A stretch of 64,000 nt of DNA from Isoetes taiwanensis (Eukaryota > Streptophyta > Lycopodiopsida > Isoetales > Isoetaceae), in the NCBI GenBank assembly GCA_021234155.1, contig JAJEKV010000028.1, positions 1 to 64,000 of the forward strand, given 5' to 3'. Below the pieces are notes generated by a model that saw only the letters and a list, made by a program, of their open reading frames with translations, made no database searches and had not been told where the DNA came from. The translations under genes were made by a program, and so were the position numbers. Below are positions 29,958 to 40,839 of this stretch, one piece after another (position 1 is the first letter of the stretch; each line of letters opens with the position of its first letter).

Positions 29958-31415
29958 TCAAATGCAAAAATCCAAACGTTGAAACTCGCCAGAAAACGGG
30001 CTATGTCTGCTATTAAACGAATCAACATGCCAAATTAGCCGTTCGGAAGAAACTGGAGATTCAAGGAGCTCGGATTTGCTTTCCAGGCAGCCGGGCGCCG
30101 GCAACAGATCTGACCATCTAACAGCATTGGCAACAGAATCTGAAGAATACCCTGCTTGGTCTGTGGAAGAATTATTAGAACCATCAGAAAAACCCCAAAA
30201 AAAACCGCCCCCTTTGCCAGATTCTTTCTGCTGCTCCGGTCTGTGGGAGCTAGTGCAAGAGCTGCTATTTAAATTATACGAAGAATCCAGAAAGGGAAGC
30301 TCGCCGGAGGTATTGCTACTGCTAGCTTCAAGGGAGGAATTAGAGGGAAATTGGGGAGGATGGATTTCTTCCTCTTGGAATAATGGAGCCAATTTTCCTC
30401 GAAAATTTATGGAATTTGTGGAGAAATCTAATGCCGGAGCAAAAGCTTGCATTTCGCCCAAAATGGGGTTGTGAAACCGCGTAGAAACCAGAGATGGTTC
30501 TTCCGTCATGGATGATGCCTGCGACCCACCAAATGCTGAACTGTAATTGTCAATCTGGGCTGCGTAGGTCTCGCCACTGTTGTAATCCACCATAATGTTG
30601 AATTTATGTGCCAAATTCTCCATTTGGGTCCCGGGATACTCGAATTTGGGAGCATGGCATTGTTGATTCTGGCTCTCCGAGCTTCGGAAACTCGAAAGTA
30701 GATCTTCCATCATGAATTTGGGCGGCCTCGTGCTGCTGTTGAGATCAATTTTCGAGCTTTGTTCTTCGGCGGCCGCTGCAGCATTTCCATTTGGATTTGG
30801 GTTTGGGTTTGTATTTCCATTTCCATTGCCCAGCATTGGCGCATTGTTTCCCTGCGCCACCGGTTTGTGTGTATTGGGATCGATTCCAAGCTGCCGGAGC
30901 TTCTTTTTGATGCAAGAATTCCAGAAATTCTTGATCTCGTTGTCCGTGCGACCCGGCAATTGGGTAGCAATCTGCGACCATCTGCAGCAAAATGCATGCA
31001 TTCATCAATCTCTTATTCTATGCCAAATTACTCCTAAAATTGAACCCAAAATCTGGTTTTTTGGTTACCTGTTGCCGAGGACAGCATGAAGATCGATAAT
31101 GAGCTTCTCTTCATGGGCAGAGAAGCGCCCACGTTTCAAATCTGGTCTGAGATAGTTAATCCATCTCAATCTACAACTTTTACCGCATCGCTGGAGACCT
31201 GGGCAGAGATTCAAATTGAAATTGAAGACAGAAGATCAAAATCGAAATGCAGGGGCGATGAATTAAGGAAGAGAGGGCTTACCAGCTTGTTTGGGAACTG
31301 CGCTCCAGCAGCTATGGCCATGTTTGGTGACGTACTTGATAAGCTTTTCATCTTCTTCCGGCGACCAAAGGCCTTTCTTCAGCTTGGGTTTGGGCTGCGG
31401 GCATTGCCGACCCAT
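29958..31415 (-). CDS. R2R3-MYB transcription factor (MYB61/MYB86-like, subgroup 13)
   Basis: Three exons on the minus strand: 31415-31283 (133 bp), 31198-31069 (130 bp) and 30981-29958. The first two exon sizes and intron phases are the classic plant R2R3-MYB pattern. They give 428 codons and a stop, and all splice sites are GT-AG. The R2 repeat starts at residue 14 ([12 protein letters not shown]) and has its tryptophans and [21 protein letters not shown]3 has [20 protein letters not shown], then [20 protein letters not shown] and [10 protein letters not shown]. Close residues in Arabidopsis belong to MYB50/55/61/86, regulators of secondary wall, stomata and carbon allocation. The C-terminal region is low complexity (GN and NP repeats, AAAAA) with acidic and Trp-containing motifs near the end, likely for activation. 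Role in this plant is inferred from family. Confidence 0.93.
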
Positions 31416-33374
31416 TTTGGTGTTCGGGCAAAATTTGGGGAACAGAATTGGCGACAATGCGGGATTTTGGGCTGCAATTAAACGCGAAATTGGGGTGCAA
31501 TTAAAGGGAAAATTGGTGAGGCAAGGCCGACAATTCTCGAGGCAATTGAGGGCCGGAAAATGGCGAAGAAGAATCTGGCAAAAGGAGCGCTGGACAGGGA
31601 CGCCGGAAGGAAGAAATAGGAGATCTGGGTCCCTGCTTCAAATAGCAGGCGCCCACAAAAGGCCTCGCTCCTTCCTTCCTCCGCCCAATCTTACGGGATA
31701 AATCGGATCCATTCAAACGCCCCAGATTCTGCCACGTGTCACCCAGTTACTCGCCATCACTCTTACAAAGCCTGCATTTATCGTCCAAACATCAACCCCT
31801 CGCATCCTCCCACTTGTCATCCTCCCATTCGCCCCCCCTTCCCCCTCGTCAACCTTTCGCATCCCTTCTCTTTCTTATTCACAATTATTTAATTACATTT
31901 ATTTTGTTTTTGATTGTTTAACCCTCCTTTTTATTTTTTGCCACTTTTTCCTGACCTGTCTGCTCCCCACATGACATCATCATTTGCTTCCTCTGTCACC
32001 CTTTGCTAAGGTCATGCAAGATAGTCTATTGCTTTCTTCGTGGACGTAAAAAACTCTATTCTATTTTATTTTGTTTTGCCAGCTTATTATATCGTTGCAT
32101 CTTCTCCACTATTACTATGTCGAACGAACTTAAAAGCTCCACTTTTCTTCGGCCTTTCGATTAATGTTTTCGTATTGTTGCACGTGCTCTCAAAGTAGCC
32201 ATAAAGCTCCTCCCATTGCTTTCCTTTAGCCCTTTAGCCACTTGAGACCCAAATTTTCAGTTCTTGCTTTCGTTTTGGCCAGTTGTAGATTGATATTTAA
32301 TAAACTTTTGCTAGGCCCAGTATCAAACTCCAGATCCCTGATGGAAACATTCGGCCTTATGCAAAACTTAAGTATGTTAATTTTATGTTTTTACTTGTTC
32401 TCTGGTACATACAAATGACTTGGTGAGCTTCCATGCCACATTACAAATCCTGTAGCGCTGTAATGTCCTCTGCACGTACCACCCCGACCTCTCTCGACGT
32501 AAATGTTAGCAATTACTCTTGGGCCCCTTCGATATCATGAATGGGACCATCGATGTATTTAAGTTCACGTTTTTTTTAAGCTCCCATCGCCTTCTCAAGA
32601 AGACATGGATTGGGACTAGGACGTCACAGCCTCTTCATTCAGCATTTATTACGCCTTAATTGCAATTATTCTTTGTTCTTTGTTTGTAACCTTTGCAATC
32701 CTGCGATTCCCCACCTATTTTTTTTTCAAACTCAAACCATATAGTATTTGAGCCAGTGCTTTTCTATGCATAGATATCATTGATTTTCATGAAATGGTGT
32801 ATCACATGATAAGAATCTACAAGGAGCATATATACAAATCTAATTATTTGTTTGACTTGATTAATAAACTCTTATCATTAAAAAAGAAGGGGGGGAAGGA
32901 AGAATAAGAAGGAGAAGAAGATGAGTAGCATTTTTTCTTCTCCACCCCCTAATTTTTTTTTTGGCCTTGTTTTCTAGTGACCGAGATTTTGAGGTAGAAG
33001 ATAATACACGTGCAAAAAGAGATAGGAAGCATTGAACACAACCCTATTAATAAACATTTCTCTAATAATTTGTGTCGGCAGGATTTATCAAGAAAAAAAA
33101 AGAAAGTGATGCATTAGTGGCGTGAGCATGCATCACAAAAAAGTGTGGACCTCATCCTAGGTGCCCGCCGAGGAATCATTTATGCATGATTTCCCCTAGG
33201 CCACTCCATGACCCAAGTACCAAAGAAGATAATGATTATAGAATGTTGCTTGAACCCGCTTCAATACGATAATATATATTCATGATTGAAATCATCTCAT
33301 ATGTTAAAGTCAATAGTATTCAAGTTGCCCAAGATACAAGAAACCTTCGCCACCAAAATGATTATGACCATTTG
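31416..33374. other. MYB 5' flank and spacer; one tail fragment
   Basis: Upstream of the MYB start is a GC-richer 5' leader region to about 31720 with no obvious TATA box. Around 32030-32070 is a short tail fragment (TTCTTCGTGGACGTAAAAAA then TTCTATT units) of the family B end type. An A/G-rich patch lies at 32878-32930. No coding signal was recognised. Confidence 0.5.
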
Positions 33375-33570
33375 CAGTGTTGGGGAAATTTTTTAGGTCC
33401 CGTCGAAAAATTGCCTATGGTTATTTTGACCAATCGGATATGAGCCGAAAATGTTTATTGTCCTAATAGAAAACTTGCCGAAAAAATTCCTACGATACAC
33501 TAATCGAACTAGAAAATTTGCGATTTCAACCGGTTGGTTTATAGTGTTCCTCGGACTTTGCCCAACACTG
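33375..33570. mobile_element. MITE-like element with 10-bp terminal inverted repeats
   Basis: CAGTGTTGGG (33375-33384) is the inverse of CCCAACACTG (33561-33570), enclosing 196 bp of AT-rich, non-coding sequence. Flanking ATTTGC and GCAAAT extend the symmetry with a short interruption. CAGTG-type termini occur in hAT and related elements. No clear target duplication was found, so the class is open. Confidence 0.6.
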
Positions 33571-34203
33571 AGCAAATAATGTCAAAATATGAGACAAATT
33601 CCGAGGAACTCAAGCATCCTACTTGTTAAAATCAAGAATTTTCAGACGTGGAAAAAATTCCCCAGAAAGTTTGCGGTCAAAATTCGTGCAGTTCTTTACA
33701 TTTTCCGACTAAAACATAAGTTTTGCATATACTCCTTTCAACTAGCTTAAATGAAACAAAAAATATACTTCTTATGTTTTGGAGTTTGCTACACAATGCA
33801 ATGTCATTGTCAATGGGGCCTCCATGAGCTAAGATTCAAAAAACTATAGTTTTTAGATCTTCGTAGAAACCTAAGTATCAATCATGGACCCAAAGTTCAA
33901 CGCATAAGTATATGGTCCATTTCTAAGAATTTCTTGAGTTACCAAAATCTATATCTATGAAAATGTGTTGTCACTAGCATCATTTCGCTAAGTCCTTTCA
34001 AGTCTATTTCTACTGCTAGCTATTTACGTAACATATGATAGATAAACTTCTTATTTCATTCTCACCATGCCTTAAAGTCAAATTGTGACACGTTTAGACT
34101 ATACCATCTCTAGATGGTTTCGTGTGCAAGTGGTTAATTTTGGCTTCACCAATTTTTTTCTTTCCAATATAAACTTGTATTGAACCAAATACAAAATAGT
34201 CTA
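33571..34203. other. No gene recognised
   Basis: AT-rich spacer with no coding signal or clear repeat. Confidence 0.6.
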
Positions 34204-34596
34204 TGCATAAAAACTTGTTATACTTACATAACATTGATCCTTAACATGTCATGTATAACTTACATAACAATGATCCCTAACAACACGGATGGAGAGCTGG
34301 TTTTGACTGCATAATAGAAACTGGGGCACCGATGCTTGCTCAAAAGGTAAGCAACAGGTTCTCCCCAGTCTCCATGTTGTGGCGGTCTGGAATTGAGTCG
34401 ATGATTCCAGGACCCGCTCTCGGCTCCCTCTGGTTGCGGGACCCTCTAGAATCCCCTTCCGAGTTTCCATGCCGCCATACATGTCATATAGTTATACAGG
34501 CTAAAAAATATACCATCTTCTTAAATTATTTTAATTACTAGGAAAACAAATGTCCATTAAAGACCAACTATTCATCCACCTAATCAAAACATATAT
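34204..34596 (+). repeat. Repeat unit B, copy 1
   Basis: Aligns by eye to 38748-39121 at about 90 percent, including TCAAAAGGTAAGCAACAGGT, GGCGGTCTGGAATTGAGTCG and TGCCGCCATACATGTCATAT. The GC-rich core (about 34330-34475) contrasts with its surroundings. No coding function is supported in either strand. Confidence 0.85.
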
Positions 34597-34720
34597 AAAG
34601 CATTCACTTTGATTCTATTCTCCAAGATTCCTTGATGCTCCATTGCATGCCTGCCAAATGTCAAAATTTTTTTTCGGGGAACATTTTTGCAATTTTGCAT
34701 TTTTCTAGTTCTTTGTGGCT

Positions 34721-34828
34721 ATGGCGGTGAGGCGACCACGGCGCCCTTCCGACTCCGGCTTCTCAAGATGTTCCGCTCCGGGAAGCACCGGCCAGGTGGT
34801 CGGCCACAAAACCTTCTTTGAAAGGTGA
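34721..34828 (+). other. GC-rich 35-codon ORF
   Basis: An ATG-started frame, MAVRRPRRPSDSGFSRCSAP..., ends at TGA 34826-34828. It is markedly GC-richer than its AT-rich flanks. It may be a gene fragment. Two copies of CTTGATGGGCCTCAAAATCG (34866 and 34977) lie just downstream. No family recognised. Confidence 0.25.
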
Positions 34829-35242
34829 CGATTTCTACAAGGTTTGCCCTAGATCTGCCGTTTCTTGATGGGCCTCAAAATCGGTCTCTAAACTCTAGTT
34901 TGCTTGCTATTTGCCATGCTATTGATGTGTCTACAGCCTAAAAACCACCAAATCGGGTCTGGTAGCCGCAAATTCAGCTTGATGGGCCTCAAAATCGGCC
35001 TCTGTATTCTGTTCTTCTTGATGGATCTCTAAATTCCGGCAAAGCCCCATTGGATAAAATCGTATCACGGTTTCAAAGCCCATTGTTTAGAAATGTCGAT
35101 CAGTAATTGTCTTCTAGGAATTATTTGCGGGGAACATGCCCAAATGGATTAGATAGACAACCCAGATCCTTTACCTGTAATTTTTCCCTCTTCGTTGTTA
35201 ATAGATGAGTGTTTGAATCGACTCTGTATGATTTTAGAAGCA

Positions 35243-35466
35243 ACCCAAAGGGATTTTTTTATAGTAGAACCCAAAGGGATTTTTTATAGTAGAACTGCTC
35301 TGTCTACAACTGTGAGGTCGAATTTGCTGCAAATTCCTATGCTCTCTCGCTTCTGTGTTTACCCCTTCCCTTCTATGTCCCTCCCTTCTAAGGCTTGCCG
35401 TCCTTCTCCGCCAAACAAAGTACCTTGAAGGCTTGCCGTCCTTCTCCGCCAAACAAAGTACCTTGA
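35243..35466 (+). repeat. Two short tandem duplications
   Basis: ACCCAAAGGGATTTTTT plus ATAGTAGA is duplicated at 35243-35295 (26-27 bp units). A 38-bp unit beginning AGGCTTGCCGTCCTTCTCCG is perfectly duplicated at 35391-35428 and 35429-35466. Confidence 0.9.
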
Positions 35467-35704
35467 TGTAGGTCAGTCACTTAGGTATGCTAAAGTAGTC
35501 ATGAAATTTACCATAATTTTGTACTTAGGCAAAGATGAGCTATCTTTGCTTGGTTAGACGACTCAATTCATTGCTCCAGAGGAATGACCCTCAATTTAAG
35601 ATCATATTGAACGTAAGGAACCTTACGGATTGCATCTGCAATTAAAAAATATGGATAGTAAAACAAGCCTTGGTTAATCATGAATAACTTTCTCCTAAAT
35701 CAAC

Positions 35705-36110
35705 TGTGTGTTTTGCTTCAAGATCATAAGCCTCCCTGCGGTTTCGAACGACATCGGTCATTGTAGGCTGAATGAACTACTTGGCTCCACCTTGAGAACA
35801 TGGCAAGTTCAGCAACTTTCCATGAAGATTCTATAGAGAAATTATTTTCAAAGCGAGGATCAAAAATGCTTTTAATGTCCCCTTACGCAAATAGCTCCTA
35901 GCCTGCAATTTGAGTGAACTTGCTAAAATTCTTACATATATGAAATGCATTAGGATGAATATATGGCTATCTTACCCATGTTACAATCTTTGCTATCCGG
36001 TAGGAAGAGCTCTTGGCGGTGAGGAAAAAGATGCGGATATTGTTTCAAGTAACACAATCCCAAAACTGTATACATCACTTTTTTGTGTCAATCGCTGATC
36101 CATAAAGTAC
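35705..36110 (-). pseudogene. Receptor-like kinase C-lobe exons, decayed
   Basis: Exon 1 (36110-35976) follows an AATGCAG acceptor and reads YFMDQRLTQKSDVYSFGIVL, kinase subdomain IX of plant receptor-like kinases. It then breaks into another frame ending KIVTW before a GTAAGA donor. Exon 2 (from 35902, acceptor ATTGCAG) gives ARSYLRK, then GDIKSIFDPRFENNFS, ESSWKVAELAM and, after a frame change, TMTDVVRNRREAYDLEAK, subdomains X-XI. No upstream kinase exons (ATP-binding loop, HRD, DFG) are present, so this is a fragment. The retained intron shows it came from genomic DNA, not mRNA. Confidence 0.8.
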
Positions 36111-36112
36111 CT

Positions 36113-37456
36113 GCATTAAGGAACTGTCTTAAAACTATTTCAGACCAAACTTAGACCAAGATGGGGATCGCATATTATCACAATGCCCCCGGGGCGGTCA
36201 CGAGTCCAACAGGCCAAACTAGCCAGTGAAATACAATATTCATGCACAAATGGAACCATAAAGAATCTTATAAATTTAGATAATATAAATACTGTCCTAT
36301 TGGCTCAGGTTCTTGTGGTGCAAAAAACTAAACCTTACCCATGTTCTAATGGCTGCTTCGAGGCATGCGAATCAGAGCTCTGCTCTGGGGATTAACAAGG
36401 CGTCTATTTTGGGGCCTGCAGATCCGGTGCATGGGGCTCACAAATCGTAGTAGCCAAGCTTCATCCCCAAGCATCTGGTTTGTGCTTCCTATAATGCCAA
36501 AACAGGGGATAAAGCCAAAACCTGTGATAAGGCACAAACAAGAGGAAGTGCATAAGTTGAAAACACCTCTATTGCTTGCGGGCAAATAGACGAATCTGAT
36601 GAGGTATCTTTTGATCCACGTGGCAGTGACGAGGCGTCAATCAAGGAAGGCTGCCAAATACACTACGTTCCAGCATGTTTTCCTCCCTAAATCGTGTGAT
36701 GAACAAGCCACCCGCTTATCGGGTGCTCACACTTTTACTCTATGATATTTAAATCCTTAAAAGCTAAATTATTTCTACCCCATTAGATATCATTTTAATT
36801 TGCCCTAAGGCAACATGTTAGCTATTAGATTTCTGCACCTCAACCGAGGTGGATGCAAAATAAACAACATGGGGCAACAACCATACTTTGAGACCGATTT
36901 ATATTTCAACTTTGAAATTTTAACTCTTAGATAAAGACTCAAAGTTTCATCAGATGATTTTGTGCAATTCAAACAATTGGGGTATACACTCAATCACTTT
37001 ATATTTGGTGCTAAAATGATATATAAGGACTTTTCAACCATTTCTCGGTTCCCAACTCAACAATTGGCGGTTTAACTACTACAAGTCTTCAATATTGTGC
37101 TCACATATTAGAACACCGTGAGAACACTCATTCTGGTTGCAACCTTGGACCTTGACTCTACTAAAAGTACTCTACAATTTGCAATTTTAATGTTTGCAAA
37201 TGCTCCGCATGTCGCTCATTAAAATTGGCTTGCCTACCAGGATTATTCCACATTCGCATCATAGGCCTTATCAACATACTAAATTCAGGTGTATTTGGAA
37301 GGCGAAACTATTGAGCAGACTTCTAATGAGCGTATTGTATGCTCACAGCAAAAATAAGTATCATGATCAACTACGTCCCAATGCGGACTATAATAAATCC
37401 ATTGCTATACAAAACTAGAACATAGACTCGGGCCAACTTTACAGGGTTAGGACTAA
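36113..37456. other. No gene recognised inside the 2.9-kb insert
   Basis: Open frames at 36183-36395 and 36365-36589 show no domain. They might be further captured fragments. Otherwise AT-rich. Confidence 0.4.
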
Positions 37457-37497
37457 AGAAATGTTCGCGGCGGCCTTGGCCGCCGCGATAAATTTCT
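37457..37497. repeat. GC-rich hairpin at the right end of the insert
   Basis: CGCGGCGGCC (37466-37475), TT, GGCCGCCGCG (37478-37487): perfect 10-bp arms with a two-base loop. An outer stem AGAAAT (37457-37462) pairs with ATTTCT (37492-37497). It is strongly GC-rich in AT-rich surroundings. Helitron 3' ends carry such a hairpin about 10 bases before the terminus. Confidence 0.9.
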
Positions 37498-37512
37498 TGT
37501 ATATATATATTA

Positions 37513-38745
37513 GAATTAAAACCTTGGCGGTCTTTGAACCATCTTATAAAATTCATAAGTGAGAATAAGAAACTATTGAATGTATTAACTTATTACTATG
37601 GTACATTGCAAGGCATACTACTTAATTTAAGGATTGGCCAAAAGGCCCAACACTTAATTTAAGGACTGACCAAAAATGGCCAACTCACAAGTTAGTTGAT
37701 CCTTAACTAATAGTAGTAAATGTGCGTGCAACATACGCATAAAGTAAGGTAGAGCATAAGTTGAGGTAAGTATTAATAAGGAACTTGTAGTATTTGCCAT
37801 TGAGACTAAAAGTCTGACGAGATAATGTCGCAGATAATGCTATATTCCACACATTGTAGAAATAAAAATAAAACTCCCAATGTGGCATTCCCAGACTTTA
37901 AAGGTCATGCAATATTGCCTCGTCTTAACAAATCTTAAAGTTGTCCGCTGCTCATCATTCAACTTGTGGAGAACGAAGTTCTTGCTAAACCCTCTTTCGG
38001 ATCTAAACAATGATATCTAGATCTTCCTTCTATTCTTCTATTCTATTCTATTCTTTGGATTGAACTATATAGTGGTGCTAATAAACTAGTATTTTCTTAC
38101 TTTCCACTAGCTAAGTTTTAATATAGATGTTTGCTCTCTCCACACATGATGCTTTATCTACAACATGAGAATTGGCTCTCCTGGCATTACCCAGGCCCTT
38201 TACAACTAGCTTGTAGGACTAATCCCCAAGTAATATCCATTCCGAACCATCCTCATGAGAACTAATCTCTTAGTCCCAAAACGTGCGGGCTTAGACTGAG
38301 TGTCGACCTGACAAACCCCTAAAGTTGTTATATATACTTGAAGACTTTACAAGCAGCACAAAGCATGTGTACATGTACAATGAAAAAATGCCATTGTTCA
38401 TATGATCACAAACACATAAGTATACCAGCATATATAAATTTGAGAATAGAATGGATTTTTTAATGTTCACGAAGACCAAGAGGTCATGTGACCTATACAA
38501 TGGGCTAGTACAACCATTACTACTACCCCTACCTCGAAAGGTTTTCAAGGAAAAAACCTTTGGGATGCAAATGAAGAAAGATCTAACAAATATAAGAACG
38601 ATCTAAGTTTATTAAACATTCCCAAAAAATTCAAGAGCTCCTTGTACATGAGCTCCAACTGTATAGTATCATCATTAATGTTTTTTCCTTGAAAGACTTT
38701 CGAGGTAGGGGTTTTTATTAATAATGGTTGTACTACCCCATTGCT
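37513..38745 (+). repeat. Repeat unit A, copy 1
   Basis: Aligns by eye to 39125-40302 from ATTAAAACCTTGGCGGT through CACTTAATTT, AGTTAGTTGATCCTTAACTA, GGATTGAACTATATAGTGG and AACTAATCTCTTAGTCCCAAA to a foldback at its right end. No coding function was recognised; short open frames differ between the copies. Confidence 0.9.
38440..38745. repeat. Foldback element in unit A, copy 1
   Basis: Left arm 38498-38559 and right arm 38681-38743 are inverted copies of the family B-like hairpin module (CTACCTCGAAAGGTTTTC and its inverse), each bordered by CAATGGG/CCCATTG. The left side continues to a TTCTATT-type tail at about 38442. The loop of about 120 bp holds GAGCTCCTTGTACATGAGCTC-like symmetry at 38634-38654. 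Confidence 0.8.
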
Positions 38746-38747
38746 TG

Positions 38748-39121
38748 TGCATAAAAACCATTTGTACGTACATAACATTCATGCTTAACATGTCATGTAT
38801 AACTTACATAACAATGTTCCCTAACAATATGGATAAAAACAATGGTGCCGATTCCTACTCAAAAGGTAAGCAACAGGTTCTCCCCAGTCTCCATGTTGTG
38901 GCGGTCTGGAATTGAGTCGCTCATTCTAGGACCCGCTCTCGGCTCCCACCAGTTGCGGGAACCTCTAGAATCCGCGTCCGAGTTTCTATGCCGCCATACA
39001 TGTCATATAGTTACACAGGCTAAAAAAATAAACCATCTTCTTACATTATTTTAATTAATTGGAAAATAAATGTCCATTAAAGACCAACTATTCATCCACT
39101 CTATCCAATCACCTAATACAT
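38748..39121 (+). repeat. Repeat unit B, copy 2
   Basis: Second copy of 34204-34596. Here unit B is followed at once by unit A copy 2, which defines the uninterrupted arrangement. Order in this region: B1, insert, A1, B2, A2. Confidence 0.85.
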
Positions 39122-39124
39122 ATG

Positions 39125-40302
39125 GATTAAAACCTTGGCGGTTTTTGAAGGAACCATCCTAATAAGAAACTATTGAATGTATTATAACTTATTACTAATG
39201 GTACTTTGCAAGGCATATTACTTAATTTAAGGATGGGCCAAAAGGCCCAACACTTAATTTTAGGATTGACCAAAAAGTGCCAACTCACAAGTTAGTTGAT
39301 CCTTAACTAGTAGTAGTAAATGTGCGGGCAACACGCGCATAAAGTGAGATAGGGCATAAATTGAGGTAAGTGTTAATAAGTAACTTGTGGTATTTGCCAT
39401 TGAGACTAAAGTGTAATGAGGCAATGTCGCTTGCTCTATTCCACGCATTGTGGAAATAGGGCATTCCCAAAATTAATTTTAAAGGTCATGGTCTTAACAA
39501 ATCTTAAAATTGCCCGCTGCTCATCATTCACCTTGTGAAGAACAAAGTTCGTGCTAAACCCGGGATCTAAATGATATGTAGATCTTCCTTCTATTCTTCT
39601 TCGGATTGAACTATATAGTGGCACCAATAAACTGGTCTTTTTCTACTTTCCACTAGCTAGGTTTTAATCTAGATGGTTGCTTACTCCACACATAACGCTT
39701 TATCTACAGCATGATAATTGGCTCTCCTGGCTTTACCTAGGCCCTTTCTAACTAGCTTGTAGGGCTAATCCATAAGCAACATCCATTCTGAACCATCCTC
39801 ATAAGAACTAATCTCTTAGTCCCAAAACATGCGACTAAGTGTCAACCTGACAAACACCTAAAGCTGTTATACATAATTGAAGACTTTACAAGCAGCACAA
39901 AGCATGCGTACATGTATGATGAAAAGATGCTTTTGTTTATGTGCTTACAAACACATAAGTGTACCAACATATATAAATTTGACAATAGAATATAATAGAT
40001 TTTTTAACATAACAAAGACTGAGGTCATGGGACCCATACAATGGGCTACAACCATTACTACTACCCCTACCTCAAAAGGTTTTCAAGGAAGAAACCTTTG
40101 AGAGGCGAATGAAGAAAAATCTCACAAATATAAGTGCAATCTAACTTTATTAAATGTCTGAATAAAACTCAAGAGCTCCTTGTACATGAGCTCCAACTGT
40201 CTAGTATCATCATTACTGCAAATGTTTTTCCATTGAAAATCTTTTGACGCAAGAGTTTTTTAATTCTAGTAGTAATGGTTGTACTAGCCCATTATATGGG
40301 TC
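39125..40302 (+). repeat. Repeat unit A, copy 2
   Basis: Second copy of 37513-38745, with small indels. It differs at the right end, where the foldback is complete and carries its own TTCTA tail. Confidence 0.9.
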
Positions 40303-40364
40303 ACATGACCTCTTGGTTTTTGTAGATATTAAAAAATCTATTCTATTCTATTCTATTCTATTCT
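39985..40364. repeat. Complete foldback element with tails on both sides
   Basis: Left side: minus-oriented tail, then AGGTCATGGGACCCATACAA and a hairpin module to 40098. Right side: inverse module from 40223, ATGGGTCACATGACCTCTTG and four TTCTA units to 40364. Two family B-like 3' ends thus face outwards around a loop of about 125 bp, the same loop as in copy 1. Confidence 0.8.
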
Positions 40365-40454
40365 TCATATCAATACCAAACTAGGGAAGATAACTTCTAA
40401 GAGATGAAGTTCTGGTTACTTGCATCTAACCATGACAAAGCTAGCAATAGACTC

Positions 40455-40522
40455 GATAACTAGATAAAGATAAGATAAGATAAGATAAGATAAGATAAGA
40501 TAAGATAAGATAACTAGATAAA
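40455..40522. mobile_element. Bare (GATAA)8 tail between 14-bp direct repeats
   Basis: GATAACTAGATAAA lies at 40455-40468 and 40509-40522. Between them are exactly eight GATAA units (40469-40508). The flanks look like a target duplication, and the insert is only the tail unit found on the insertion at 8616-8666. Microsatellite growth is the alternative, but it would not copy the non-repeat CTAG part. Confidence 0.55.
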
Positions 40523-40830
40523 GGATGACAGGTAGGCTATAAGACTTCATGGCTTTTTGCCTTTCACTTCAGCGAAATTTTCTTTTATCTCAGAAAGCTA
40601 GGCCAGTATAGAAATAGACTACCAGACCTAGCATTCTAACATGTAAGAAATTCCAAGTGCATTTCAGAGCAAAATTTTTTCAAAGAAATTGCAAAGTGAA
40701 TGTGTAGCTCTATTCATATGCAAGCATGTCATGTTCATGGAGACGGAGCTATCTAAACATTTTTTAGAGTTCAAACCTATCATTGCAAGATAAGGAGTTG
40801 CTTCTAAGGAAGAAGGCTAATAGGAAATGA

Positions 40831-40839
40831 TTTTTAATA
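40831..40839. repeat. MULE target-site duplication, left
   Basis: TTTTTAATA, identical to 43940-43948. Nine bases is the Mutator-type length. Confidence 0.85.

Larger units (their letters stand above)
34597..37512. mobile_element. 2.9-kb insert between repeat units B and A (possible Helitron-like carrier)
   Basis: In copy 2 unit B abuts unit A directly (39121/39125). In copy 1 they are separated by this segment, so it is an insertion or the other copy has a deletion. It carries receptor-kinase exons, short duplications and a GC-rich ORF-like patch. It ends 25 bases after a strong GC-rich hairpin at 37466-37487. A 3' hairpin and captured exons are Helitron traits, but the usual 5' TC and 3' CTRR ends are not clearly present. 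Confidence 0.4.

Noticed and set aside
30076-31089. Plus-strand ORFs antisense to the MYB gene
   Set aside because: Shadows of the MYB coding exon, whose GC-rich codons keep the opposite frames open.
37513-40302. LTR retrotransposon with units A as LTRs and unit B as interior
   Set aside because: Units A lack TG...CA ends, primer site and polypurine tract, and a second unit B lies outside the pair.
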